A stretch of 19,070 nt of DNA from Candidatus Nomurabacteria bacterium (GTDB lineage: Bacteria > Patescibacteriota > Minisyncoccia > Phycocordibacterales > UBA9973): NCBI GenBank assembly GCA_943356455.1, contig CALRFB010000002.1, positions 1 through 19,070 of the forward strand. The letters run 5' to 3'. The position numbers and the translations under genes were made by a program. This document shows positions 5,435 through 12,608 of this stretch, in pieces. Each line of letters begins with the position of its first letter. The first letter of the stretch is position 1. The notes below the pieces were generated by a model, which saw only the letters and a list, made by a program, of their open reading frames with translations, was not told the origin of the DNA and did not search any database.

Positions 5435-7507
5435 TTAAAAAACCTCAATAAAAGAACAAATATCTTTTCGCGAAGTATTTGTTCGAGAAATCAGAGTGTC
5501 GCACTCTACAAGCATGGCATGTAATTGGCTGTTTTGTGATACGGGTAACGTAGATAGTATGGAACGAGCCGAAGCTACATTGTTTGAGCAGGTTAAAGAA
5601 AATGTATCATAAATACTTTCCCAAAAAGTAGTAAGCAACAAAGTTGGATTATTACATTGCTCAACAAGCTGCAACGACGAAACCTCTTTGGGTAAAGCTG
5701 ACAATACCGCATGGCCGATAGGACTGATATGCCCACGCGCCAGGTCGTCGATAAGGTCTTCGGCGTCGTCATAACCTTGTCGAATATCTAAATAAAAATT
5801 TAAAAAAATAAATAACTTTTGCTTATAAAGAGTTGCTGTATCCATATCTATCTCTGCATATTGCACCAGCCAGTGCAAGGCTACGCACGGAGCAATGGCG
5901 GCGCCTATTGATTTGGTATATTTGGAAAGTTTAAAATTATAATTGTCTAAAGGGAAATTCATGTGCGGGTCGATACGCATTTTACGCTCGGTTGAGTAAG
6001 CGTCGTTGGCATGACGAAGCACTGTACTTGCCCAATGATACATATCAAGTGAAAGGATTTTTTGATATATGCTTTGCATTATTTCTATATTGATTTGCGC
6101 AAAGTTTAAAATATCCGATTTTGTTTCTCGCGATTGTGTGCAAGCGGTATTGCTGTTGCCGTTTTTAAGGGGAGTATTTTCTCCATCACCAATCGAATCG
6201 AGTAAAGAATAACCAATCCACCCAGCTAAACTGGCTATGACTAATTCTTCTAAATGATGGGTAGTTTGAAGTTGATTCCACGTGTCGTTGTCTTGGGTGC
6301 TAGTGAAACCTTCTCGTAATGTGAGTGGCAGTAGAATACATTGCGCGATCCAATCTCTTTCAAACATTGCCGCACTCCATAGTTGTGCGTATCCGGTAAA
6401 ATTATTTGAATACGAAGAATTCTCTGATGTAGAGCGAATATACTGAACATACATCTCTGATATTCTTTCTGGCAAAGATTTTTTACTTTCTCTTTTTTCT
6501 TCCAACATCAGGTATGCATTCACAAGTGCCTCGATACAAAAAGCGGTTGAAAGTACAGGGGATCCATTGAACCATTCTGTTTGGCTGTCGCCATATTCGA
6601 AATATGCATATTCAGTTTTCCATGAACCATCAGGGCCTTGGTTGTCTATGATAGATGATAACCATTTAAAATGTTTTGGTGTGTTATTTCCGCAACCTTC
6701 TTTTTTTTGAATTCGAAATTCTTTTGATTTATTTAAATATGCCAGTGCACTACAACCAAGAGACAACAACATGGGGGAGGCAACCTTTCTCTCTAACTCT
6801 AAATGAATTTGCTCTTCAAAAATGTGGTGTTCAGTGCCGGTGTAACCTCGGCTTATAAAGTATAAGAGGACAAGGGGCTCTCTATAGTATCGAGACTCCA
6901 GATTCGCTCCTTGTAAAAATGGATCCATATTTTTCAACGAAAATCCGAGTAATTTTGTCATATATGCGATGTTGGCATTTACTCCGATATCGCAGTCCTC
7001 CCAACGATTATCTTTTTTCCAATCTGTTAGCCATGTTATATATGGACCGCCAGGAGTGCATTCAGTGGCGAGTAGGGTATGTGTCAGTCTAGCCAAGAAA
7101 TCGCCAGTAATTAGTTCTGGCTTCCAAGTCAAAATAGCAGCAATAGCTAGTGCCGTATCATCTAAATCACAAGGTAGGGTTGAGCGCTTGGGTTCGCCTA
7201 TGTTCCAATAATTCCACGCACAGTGGTCCGAATCTTTTTGTCTTAAAATACTCCCAATAGCATTGTGGGAAATAGTTTCGAGACGCATAGTGTCGAATGT
7301 GTCTAGTAGGTCACAGTTTTTAAGCGGAGTAAGTGCCCCAAGTAAAAGTGAAGTTGTAAAAGCAGTGTTCGATGGTTTGATATTGCCGTCGCTAGAATGA
7401 GAAAAACTCTGGAAACTACCGTCTTTATTCTGTACAGATTCAATATAGTTGAGTGCGTTACGTAGAATAGGTAGTATTTTGAGGCGATAAGATTTCTTGT
7501 TTTGCAT
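5435..7507 (-). CDS. Terpenoid-cyclase-like protein: alpha/alpha toroid with DxDD plus C-terminal class I isoprenoid-synthase-like domain
   Basis: A 690-residue protein. The N-terminal part looks like the squalene/prenyltransferase toroid: QNKDGSF at 26-32 and a second QGPDGSW at 290-296 resemble QW repeats. DLDDTAL (114-120) matches the DxDD acid motif of class II terpene cyclases. GVNANIAYM (175-183) and SRYYREPLVLLYFISRGY (205-222) also recall this family. The C-terminal part (about 465-690) has RQGYDDAEDLIDDLARGHIS (576-595), whose DDAED resembles the metal-binding DDxxD of class I isoprenoid enzymes. This suggests a two-site enzyme acting on a prenyl diphosphate. I saw only one Asp-rich class I motif and no NSE/DTE motif. 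The start at 7507 overlaps the kinase end by 50 bases; later Mets would remove the first repeat. The co-transcribed sensor kinase and regulator suggest regulated expression. The fold is fairly sure, the chemistry inferred. Confidence 0.65.
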   Translation of the reverse strand: MQNKKSYRLKILPILRNALNYIESVQNKDGSFQSFSHSSDGNIKPSNTAFTTSLLLGALTPLKNCDLLDTFDTMRLETISHNAIGSILRQKDSDHCAWNYWNIGEPKRSTLPCDLDDTALAIAAILTWKPELITGDFLARLTHTLLATECTPGGPYITWLTDWKKDNRWEDCDIGVNANIAYMTKLLGFSLKNMDPFLQGANLESRYYREPLVLLYFISRGYTGTEHHIFEEQIHLELERKVASPMLLSLGCSALAYLNKSKEFRIQKKEGCGNNTPKHFKWLSSIIDNQGPDGSWKTEYAYFEYGDSQTEWFNGSPVLSTAFCIEALVNAYLMLEEKRESKKSLPERISEMYVQYIRSTSENSSYSNNFTGYAQLWSAAMFERDWIAQCILLPLTLREGFTSTQDNDTWNQLQTTHHLEELVIASLAGWIGYSLLDSIGDGENTPLKNGNSNTACTQSRETKSDILNFAQINIEIMQSIYQKILSLDMYHWASTVLRHANDAYSTERKMRIDPHMNFPLDNYNFKLSKYTKSIGAAIAPCVALHWLVQYAEIDMDTATLYKQKLFIFLNFYLDIRQGYDDAEDLIDDLARGHISPIGHAVLSALPKEVSSLQLVEQCNNPTLLLTTFWESIYDTFSLTCSNNVASARSILSTLPVSQNSQLHAMLVECDTLISRTNTSRKDICSFIEVF
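5454..5484 (-). terminator. Terminator-like hairpin inside the end of the cyclase-like gene
   Basis: GAACAAATA (5454-5462) and TATTTGTTC (5476-5484) form a perfect 9-bp stem with a 13-base loop that can itself pair partly (CTT/AAG). On the - strand it is followed by a T-rich stretch that contains the stop codon region. The stem is AT-rich, so termination strength is doubtful. Confidence 0.35.
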
Positions 7508-8954
7508 GCTGATTTTTAGGAATAGATTTATTTTTAAGAATGGCAACTGTGAATGTTGATCCTCTGCCGACATTACTTTCACAGGAAAGAGTTCCAGAAA
7601 AATAAGTCGTAACAATATCGCGAGATGTCGAAAGACCGATACCAAGACCAGATGTTTTGGTTGTGAAGAACGGCAGAAAGATATTTGGTAGTATGCTTGG
7701 CTCGATACCAGAACCATTGTCCGTAACTGTGCAAATACAAAGTACTTCTCCGTTCTCTGTTGTTTTTTCAAAAAGTGCGACAGCGATTTGTGTTGCTCCT
7801 GCATCTATTGCGTTTGTGATCAGGTTAAGTACTACCTGATTAAATTTTAGGGGATTGCCTAGTAAGGTAATGTCGAAGTCAGCAGTAAAAATAATTTGAG
7901 CATTAACTTTCAGGGCTTTATGTTTGAGTATTGCGATGGCATCTTCAATCTCGGTATTCAAAGAAAATAACCCACGGAGGTCTTCAGTTTTTATTTGTTT
8001 TTTAACCGTGCTAATAAATGCTTCCATTCTCTTGGTTGCGTCACGTGCAGTCTTAAGGGTGGCAAGGGTTTCTAGGTTTTCTGTAGGAAATTGGGAATCT
8101 GTAGATAGTTTTTCAACGGAAAGGGTAACAGCCGTGAGTGGTCCGACCAAGTCGTGAAAAATCCCACCAGATAATTTACCGAATTCGGCAAAGCGATAGA
8201 GCTCACGCATGCGTTCTCTTTCTGATTCTCGCAGAGCCTTGGTGCGTTCCCGTACTGTTATTTCTAGGTTGTCGCGCTCCTGTTTCAAAGCTGCTTCAGA
8301 ATCGCGTGCCCGCTTGAGCGATTGCTCCATTTCTTTGTTTGATAGCCTCGACAAAAGAGCGGTGATGCCGATCATAATAGCGTATCCGATAACGTCTTTT
8401 GTATCGAGAACACTAAGTTTCCAAGAGGGAAGTATGTGAGCAAAATGTTCGTGTAAGCCAATCGTTATCACAGAAACAGAAGACAGGAGTGCCATAATAA
8501 AACCGAAACGGCTACTGATAACTATCCCAGCAATCGTAACAACGAGACCGTATCCGAGTAAACCCATGGGTAAACTTGCACCCCATCTATAACTCGTACA
8601 AACTATGCAGAAAAAAAGTAAGAATATATAGGCATACCCGGCCACCAAATATTTTCCACGACGGGTTAGATATAAGAGAAAAAAATAAATAGCCAATATG
8701 CAGCTGAAAATAGACAGGGGCACACCTTTGTAATTGTTATTTGTGGCAATAACGATAGCTATAACTACTTCAAAAAAACCGGTTATAAGTATGGTGATTG
8801 CCAGAATATATGTAAGTATTCTTTCGCTACGATTGCTGTCCTCTCCGTTTGACCTCGGTGCTAGAAATGTGGAATAGAAATAATGAGCACTTCTATTGTA
8901 CCAGCCTTGGCAGTTGGTAAACGCTGTTTTTATGCTCATTAGAATAGTGTTCAT
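7458..8954 (-). CDS. Membrane sensor histidine kinase
   Basis: A 498-residue kinase. About six membrane helices occupy residues 47-203, followed by a charged coiled coil (about 205-250). The dimerisation/phosphoacceptor helix carries [11 protein letters not shown] with the phosphorylated His at H267. The ATP-binding domain has the N box [10 protein letters not shown] (376-385), G1 DNGSGI (412-417), F box FLPFFTTK (426-433) and G2 GLGIGLS (436-442), so all catalytic boxes are intact. The membrane part has no recognisable sensor domain, so the signal (lipid, membrane state or small molecule) is unknown. It lies downstream of the response regulator on the same strand and overlaps the cyclase-like gene by 50 bases. 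No -10 or Shine-Dalgarno sequence precedes its ATG, consistent with expression from the regulator's promoter. Confidence 0.93.
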   Translation of the reverse strand: MNTILMSIKTAFTNCQGWYNRSAHYFYSTFLAPRSNGEDSNRSERILTYILAITILITGFFEVVIAIVIATNNNYKGVPLSIFSCILAIYFFLLYLTRRGKYLVAGYAYIFLLFFCIVCTSYRWGASLPMGLLGYGLVVTIAGIVISSRFGFIMALLSSVSVITIGLHEHFAHILPSWKLSVLDTKDVIGYAIMIGITALLSRLSNKEMEQSLKRARDSEAALKQERDNLEITVRERTKALRESERERMRELYRFAEFGKLSGGIFHDLVGPLTAVTLSVEKLSTDSQFPTENLETLATLKTARDATKRMEAFISTVKKQIKTEDLRGLFSLNTEIEDAIAILKHKALKVNAQIIFTADFDITLLGNPLKFNQVVLNLITNAIDAGATQIAVALFEKTTENGEVLCICTVTDNGSGIEPSILPNIFLPFFTTKTSGLGIGLSTSRDIVTTYFSGTLSCESNVGRGSTFTVAILKNKSIPKNQHAKQEILSPQNTTYST

Positions 8955-8985
8955 TATTTCTTTGGAGTTGTGCTCGACGTTGATA

Positions 8986-9093
8986 TCAGCTCCACCAGGG
9001 TTCGAGTTCTCCGGCTTGAAGAGAAAGTTTCTTTATCTCTTCGGTGTTTCTAACTTGTTCGGTATTTAGTATTTTTTCGATAATTGATACCAT
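8986..9093 (-). CDS. Possible 35-residue peptide between regulator and kinase
   Basis: An ATG-started frame (MVSIIEKILN ... LEPWWS) lies in the otherwise empty 239-base gap between the response regulator and the kinase and ends 31 bases before the kinase ATG. It has an amphipathic, charged N-terminal helix and an aromatic C-terminal end (EPWWS). No ribosome-binding site or well-placed -10 is visible. It may be a leader peptide, a signalling peptide for the adjacent kinase, or chance; length alone gives weak support. Confidence 0.3.
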   Translation of the reverse strand: MVSIIEKILNTEQVRNTEEIKKLSLQAGELEPWWS

Positions 9094-9193
9094 ACATTTT
9101 GCTGTTAGTGATATAAAGCAAATCCATTCGACCACATGGCTTGCTTCAAAATAAGTATGACAAAATGATATGAAGCCCTAATAAAATAAATAT

Positions 9194-9862
9194 TTATTTT
9201 TCCTCAAGCATATAACCTCGACCAGGTACTGTATGGATTAATTCTCGCTTACCGTGCTGAATTTTCTTACGTAAATTGAAAATATGCGCTTCGATAGTAT
9301 TAGAAAATGGGTCACTCTCCATACTCCATACGTGCTCCATGATGGTTCCTCGCGAAACAACATGGCCTTCGTTGCGTGCCAAATATTCAAGCAATGAATA
9401 TTCTTTGCGAGTTAGGTAGACTTCTTTGTCACCCCGCATGACTCGTTGGCGTGCTGCATCGATCGTAATAGTACCGATTTTCATCACGGGTTCATTGATG
9501 CTTTGAGGCCGACGGAGTAGGGCGTTTATTCGAGCGATCAGTTCTTCAAAAGAAAATGGTTTAGTGACATAGTCATCGACGCCTTTATTCAAAAGGAGTA
9601 CTTTGTCTGAAATTTCACTTCGTACGGTGATCATGAGCAATGGCATCTTTTTTCCAGCCTCACGAATCTCATGGCAAATACGTAGCCCGTCTTTCCCTGG
9701 AAGCATATAGTCCAGAATAACTAAATCATAGTCATTGGTTCGAGCTAAAAAGGAACCCTGTGTACCATCACTGCAACTATCTACTGCAAAACAAGCTGAT
9801 TCTAAATAGGAACTTAACATTAATAATATCTGTGGGTCATCTTCTATAAGTAGTACACGCAT
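9194..9862 (-). CDS. OmpR/PhoB-family response regulator
   Basis: A 222-residue two-component regulator. The receiver domain (1-115) has the acidic pocket at EDD (7-9), the phosphoacceptor D51 in VILDYMLPGKDG, the switch Thr at T79 and K101 in YVTKPF. The winged-helix DNA-binding domain (about 128-220) has RKEYSLLEYLARNEGHVVSR and the recognition segment NTIEAHIFNLRKKI followed by HTVPGRGYML, typical of PhoB/OmpR. It is probably phosphorylated by the kinase encoded downstream. A TATAAT six bases before its ATG gives a leaderless start, and an imperfectly repeated GTTTCC sits further upstream where an autoregulatory site could be. Its stop codon lies in a 16-bp AT palindrome (AAATAAATATTTATTT). 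Confidence 0.95.
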   Translation of the reverse strand: MRVLLIEDDPQILLMLSSYLESACFAVDSCSDGTQGSFLARTNDYDLVILDYMLPGKDGLRICHEIREAGKKMPLLMITVRSEISDKVLLLNKGVDDYVTKPFSFEELIARINALLRRPQSINEPVMKIGTITIDAARQRVMRGDKEVYLTRKEYSLLEYLARNEGHVVSRGTIMEHVWSMESDPFSNTIEAHIFNLRKKIQHGKRELIHTVPGRGYMLEEK

Positions 9863-9868
9863 AGTCGC

Positions 9869-9874
9869 ATTATA
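9869..9874 (-). promoter_or_regulatory. -10 of the response-regulator operon
   Basis: A perfect TATAAT on the - strand ends six bases before the ATG at 9862. The -35 region is poor (GTTTCC at about 17 bases), which may fit dependence on an activator. Confidence 0.55.
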
Positions 9875-9893
9875 TGCCGTTACCGTAAATAGG

Positions 9894-9917
9894 AAACCGC
9901 CGCTGGGGAAACGGTTT
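9894..9917. promoter_or_regulatory. Inverted repeat upstream of the regulator promoter
   Basis: AAACCG (9894-9899) and CGGTTT (9912-9917) flank a 12-base spacer; read on the - strand, GTTTCC occurs twice, 16 bases apart. It lies 20-45 bases upstream of the regulator's -10, so it could be its operator. Alternatively it is a weak terminator of the gene upstream, though no T run follows. Confidence 0.3.
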
Positions 9918-9948
9918 TAGAATTATTTTAAAAAGATTTTAACTCCAA

Positions 9949-11487
9949 CTACTTACAGAGCATTCCTTTTGGAGCTTTTAGAAGATCAACAGTGGTACCA
10001 GCAGAGTCTGTGCATGCGTAGCCACCTGTTGTATCTGAAAGTTTTGAAAACAATATGTATGCCGATGCAGTATCTTTGCAAGTCACAACTGCTTGGCTTT
10101 CTAGCACAGAAGGTGATGAGCAGAAATTCTTGTAACTGAGTGAAGCATTTGCAAAATAGTCTTCTGCATCTTTTTGTAAGCTTGAAATACTATTTCGGAC
10201 ACTTTCATCAAATGCGGCTTCCCCAGCATTTTTCATGCTGTTTTCTATATATGCATCAAAAGGCAAGCTTTCTGCTGGGGCGTCTACTTTTGCCCCACTG
10301 TTCCAATCTGTAAATTCTGTTGAGGTGGAAATTGATCCAGCTGTTGTTGCTATGGTCGCCATAATTTTATATGGCAATTTGTCTTGTTGGCCAATCCAAG
10401 CTTCACCAGAAAGAGAATTGATAGATGGAATATCTGACGTTAAAACTGAAAATGCAATATGGTACATGGTTACACCGTTGATGCGAGTAGGAGGGAATCG
10501 TTTTGTAATGGTAAGGCGATTTGTGGCGTTCTCGCCGAGCATGCCAAATGTGACTGGGTCGATAGGCACAGAAAGCCACTGACTCTGGTATGTATCAAAA
10601 AAAGGCACAGATGGAGCTTTGGTGGTTTTGATAAACAACATACTGTTGACGAGTCGAACACTAGCTTCGGCGTCTATGCTGCCAGCTGTGATAGTTGCTG
10701 TGCTATTGAGAGAAGTATTGTGGTCGGCGTCTTTGCTAATGGTTCCGGAAGCGGCGATGTCGAGAGAAGATGAAAAACCAGGAAGCATACCGAGGAAGTT
10801 GCTGTTGTCAGGAGCGGTTGCAAGTTCAACGTGAGCATTTGTTGTAAATGATCCACCATTTACTTGTCCGTATGCAGAAGCCATTTCGGTTCCTAGTGCG
10901 GCCGATGTCGTGAAGTAGCCGGCAAAATAGCCATATACTGCGCCACCACCGAGGATAATGAGTAAAATCACAAAGACAGCGATTATTTTACCGTACGATT
11001 TTGTTGGTTTATATGAAATAGTTTCAACACCTCGCACTGTGTTTATGTGCATCGTCGGTGTAGGAGAATGAATTGTCACAGATTCTACAGATGCTGCTTC
11101 GGCTGTTGCAGCAGCAGTTGATGCGCCTGCTCCAAATGTTGGAGAAACGAATTCGGCTGGTTTAAATGTTGGTTTCGAAGGACTGAAAGGTTGTGTTGTG
11201 GCTTTTTGTTTGTATGCATCAAGTGCGGAAGCGAGGTTTGGTTTTTGAATTGGTGTTGTTTGTGTGACTGGCGTTGCTTGCACATTTGGTTGTGTAAACG
11301 TTGACATAGGTTGCACGATTGGCTGCGGTGCAGGCGGTACGACTGGTGTGGCAAAAACGATACTTTCGCCCTCGTCGACATCTGCCACCTGCCAGCCACT
11401 TTTAATGAGCATGTCACGGATGACTGCTTTACTTACGCCACGATTTGATTCGGAGCGAATGTAGTCGATGAGATCTTTGTTGACCAT
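9949..11487 (-). CDS. Anchored protein paralogous to the one at 3226-4911
   Basis: A 512-residue protein with the same layout as its + strand paralog: helical head (NKDLIDYIRSESNRGVSK ... SGW, 3-32), a Pro/Gln/Thr-rich linker (about 45-160), one membrane helix (about 167-191), an external strand-rich domain, and a C-terminal cysteine tail with YACTDSAG and a penultimate Cys. The external part includes SLSGEAWIGQQDKLPYKI, a pattern like the WI-D/Q-x-x-x-x-P segment of LolA/LppX-type lipoproteins (inference). The head should be cytoplasmic and the rest outside. A consensus TATAAT stands six bases upstream of the ATG, and the gene sits between the HIT gene and the regulator operon without a clear terminator. 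The function is unknown. Confidence 0.75.
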   Translation of the reverse strand: MVNKDLIDYIRSESNRGVSKAVIRDMLIKSGWQVADVDEGESIVFATPVVPPAPQPIVQPMSTFTQPNVQATPVTQTTPIQKPNLASALDAYKQKATTQPFSPSKPTFKPAEFVSPTFGAGASTAAATAEAASVESVTIHSPTPTMHINTVRGVETISYKPTKSYGKIIAVFVILLIILGGGAVYGYFAGYFTTSAALGTEMASAYGQVNGGSFTTNAHVELATAPDNSNFLGMLPGFSSSLDIAASGTISKDADHNTSLNSTATITAGSIDAEASVRLVNSMLFIKTTKAPSVPFFDTYQSQWLSVPIDPVTFGMLGENATNRLTITKRFPPTRINGVTMYHIAFSVLTSDIPSINSLSGEAWIGQQDKLPYKIMATIATTAGSISTSTEFTDWNSGAKVDAPAESLPFDAYIENSMKNAGEAAFDESVRNSISSLQKDAEDYFANASLSYKNFCSSPSVLESQAVVTCKDTASAYILFSKLSDTTGGYACTDSAGTTVDLLKAPKGMLCK

Positions 11488-11493
11488 GACAAA

Positions 11494-11499
11494 ATTATA
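11494..11499 (-). promoter_or_regulatory. -10 of the second anchored-protein gene
   Basis: TATAAT on the - strand, followed by TTTGTC and then the ATG at 11487: another start with exactly six bases between -10 and initiation codon. Confidence 0.55.
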
Positions 11500-11519
11500 T
11501 CACTAAAGTGCATGACTTT

Positions 11520-11555
11520 TTTCAACAAAGAAGTTGAAAACTACAACGTAGTTTT
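11520..11555 (-). terminator. Tandem hairpins at the end of the HIT gene
   Basis: AAAACTAC-GTT-GTAGTTTT (8 bp on the - strand, 11555-11537) contains the TAG stop in its 3' arm. A second hairpin, TTCAAC/GTTGAA, follows. The stems are AT-rich, so strength is uncertain, but the T-rich stretch after the first stem fits an intrinsic terminator. Confidence 0.45.
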
Positions 11556-11951
11556 AATTTTGTCGGCAATGTTCTGGAGTTCATTTTCGCTATATGAAAC
11601 TTCTGGACGATGGTCACCAAAAATTTTCTCACCATGGTGGCGGGGAATAAGGTGAATGTGAAAATGCGGGACTTCATCTCCGGCGATAACCACTTGTACA
11701 TAATCACAACCCAAACCGCTCTTCATGGAAATAATTAATTTTTTAACTATCGTAAACATGTCGGCAAGGAGCGCATCGGGCACATCTTGTACCCACATAT
11801 ACGGCTCTTTACTCACGAGAAGCAAGTGGCCTTTGCTTACAGGGTGAAGATCCATACACGCCAAAGAAACAGCGTCTTCGTAGACGATTGTCGCAGGGAT
11901 TTCACGACGAATTATTTTAGAAAATATCGTGTCGGTATTTGGGTCTGTCAT
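11541..11951 (-). CDS. HIT-family nucleotide hydrolase (Hint-like)
   Basis: A 136-residue histidine-triad protein that hydrolyses nucleoside phosphoramidates or dinucleotide substrates. The triad VPHFHIHLIPR (94-104) has H96, H98 and H100; the upstream PVSKGHLLLVSK and the IFSKIIRREIPA opening are standard for bacterial HIT proteins. The start at 11951 is chosen because the protein begins just before the family's IF-x-K-I-I block and a TATACT sits six bases upstream; longer frames would run through recJ. The stop codon TAG lies in the stem of a hairpin that may terminate transcription. It is divergent from recJ with only 27 bases between the two start codons. Confidence 0.92.
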   Translation of the reverse strand: MTDPNTDTIFSKIIRREIPATIVYEDAVSLACMDLHPVSKGHLLLVSKEPYMWVQDVPDALLADMFTIVKKLIISMKSGLGCDYVQVVIAGDEVPHFHIHLIPRHHGEKIFGDHRPEVSYSENELQNIADKIKTTL

Positions 11952-11957
11952 GTGCTT

Positions 11958-11972
11958 AGTATATGGTAAAAT
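11958..11972. promoter_or_regulatory. Back-to-back divergent -10 elements of the HIT gene and recJ
   Basis: On the - strand TATACT (11958-11963) is six bases from the HIT ATG (11951). On the + strand the extended -10 TGG plus TAAAAT (11967-11972) is six bases from the recJ GTG (11979). The two hexamers are only three bases apart, so the -35 region of each promoter lies inside the other gene's coding sequence. Confidence 0.55.
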
Positions 11973-11978
11973 GCCAAA

Positions 11979-12608
11979 GTGAAAAAGTGGGAACTGAGCC
12001 CGGACGTACCCGGGCATGTATTGACAAAGTATGGTGATATTGTTCGCCGTATGCTTTTTGATCGCGGTATAGCATCTGAAGACACTGCTGAAGTATTTCT
12101 TCATCCTAGCTACGAATCTTTGCTCGATCCATATTTATTTTGTGATATGGAAAAAGCAGTTGTGCGTATTTTTGAAGCTATGGAAGCCAAGCACACAATA
12201 GTTGTCTACAGCGATTACGACTGTGACGGTATTCCCGCTGCTACTATCATGTCAGATTTTTTTAAAAAAATCGGTTATGATAATGTTCGTTTTTATATTC
12301 CACATCGTCACGATGAAGGCTATGGACTCCACATGGACGCAGTTAAAGACTTTGTTACAACAGGAGCCAAACTCTTACTCACATTTGACCTCGGGGTCAC
12401 TGCCGTTGCTGAAACTGCGTATGCTATGGCAAATGGTCTCGATGTTATTATTACCGACCACCATTTACCGCACGGAGAATTACCTCGTGCATTTGCAATC
12501 ATCAACCCCCATGTCGACGAACAGTATCCTGAAAAAGTGTTATCGGGAGCAGGTGTTGCATTTAAACTCGTGCAAGGGTTTATAAAAAAAATACGGCGAG
12601 TTTTATAA
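11979..12608 (+). CDS. recJ: RecJ single-strand DNA exonuclease, N-terminal part (frame broken)
   Basis: The first 204 residues read as the DHH phosphoesterase half of RecJ, the 5'-3' single-strand exonuclease of recombination and mismatch repair. Metal-binding motifs are SDYDCDG (78-84), RHDEGYGL (110-117), FDLGV with D137, TDHHLP (159-164) and GAGVAFKL (190-197). The frame then runs over A8 at 12584-12591 and stops at 12606 after eleven aberrant codons. Dropping one A gives FIKKYGEFYKIHEGWEKW and continues without break into the C-terminal part, for about 584 residues in all, normal for RecJ. The start is a GTG with an extended -10 six bases upstream; no ATG is available that keeps the N-terminal block. 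It may be a sequencing error, a true lesion, or a gene rescued by slippage. Confidence 0.85.
   Translation: MKKWELSPDVPGHVLTKYGDIVRRMLFDRGIASEDTAEVFLHPSYESLLDPYLFCDMEKAVVRIFEAMEAKHTIVVYSDYDCDGIPAATIMSDFFKKIGYDNVRFYIPHRHDEGYGLHMDAVKDFVTTGAKLLLTFDLGVTAVAETAYAMANGLDVIITDHHLPHGELPRAFAIINPHVDEQYPEKVLSGAGVAFKLVQGFIKKIRRVL
12584..12591 (+). other. A8 tract at the recJ frame change
   Basis: Eight consecutive A residues lie between a stop in the downstream frame (TAA 12583-12585) and the stop of the upstream frame (12606-12608), the only 23-base zone where the switch can occur. Loss of one A, in DNA, in the transcript or as a read error, exactly restores the RecJ frame. Confidence 0.75.

Noticed and set aside
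7508..7804. N-terminal extension of the cyclase-like protein
   Set aside because: It lies wholly within the conserved ATP-binding domain of the histidine kinase in another frame and has no family-like features.
9185..9200. AT palindrome AAATAAATATTTATTT at the end of the response regulator gene as an operator
   Set aside because: It is composed only of A and T and overlaps the stop codon; such palindromes are common by chance in AT-rich ends of genes.
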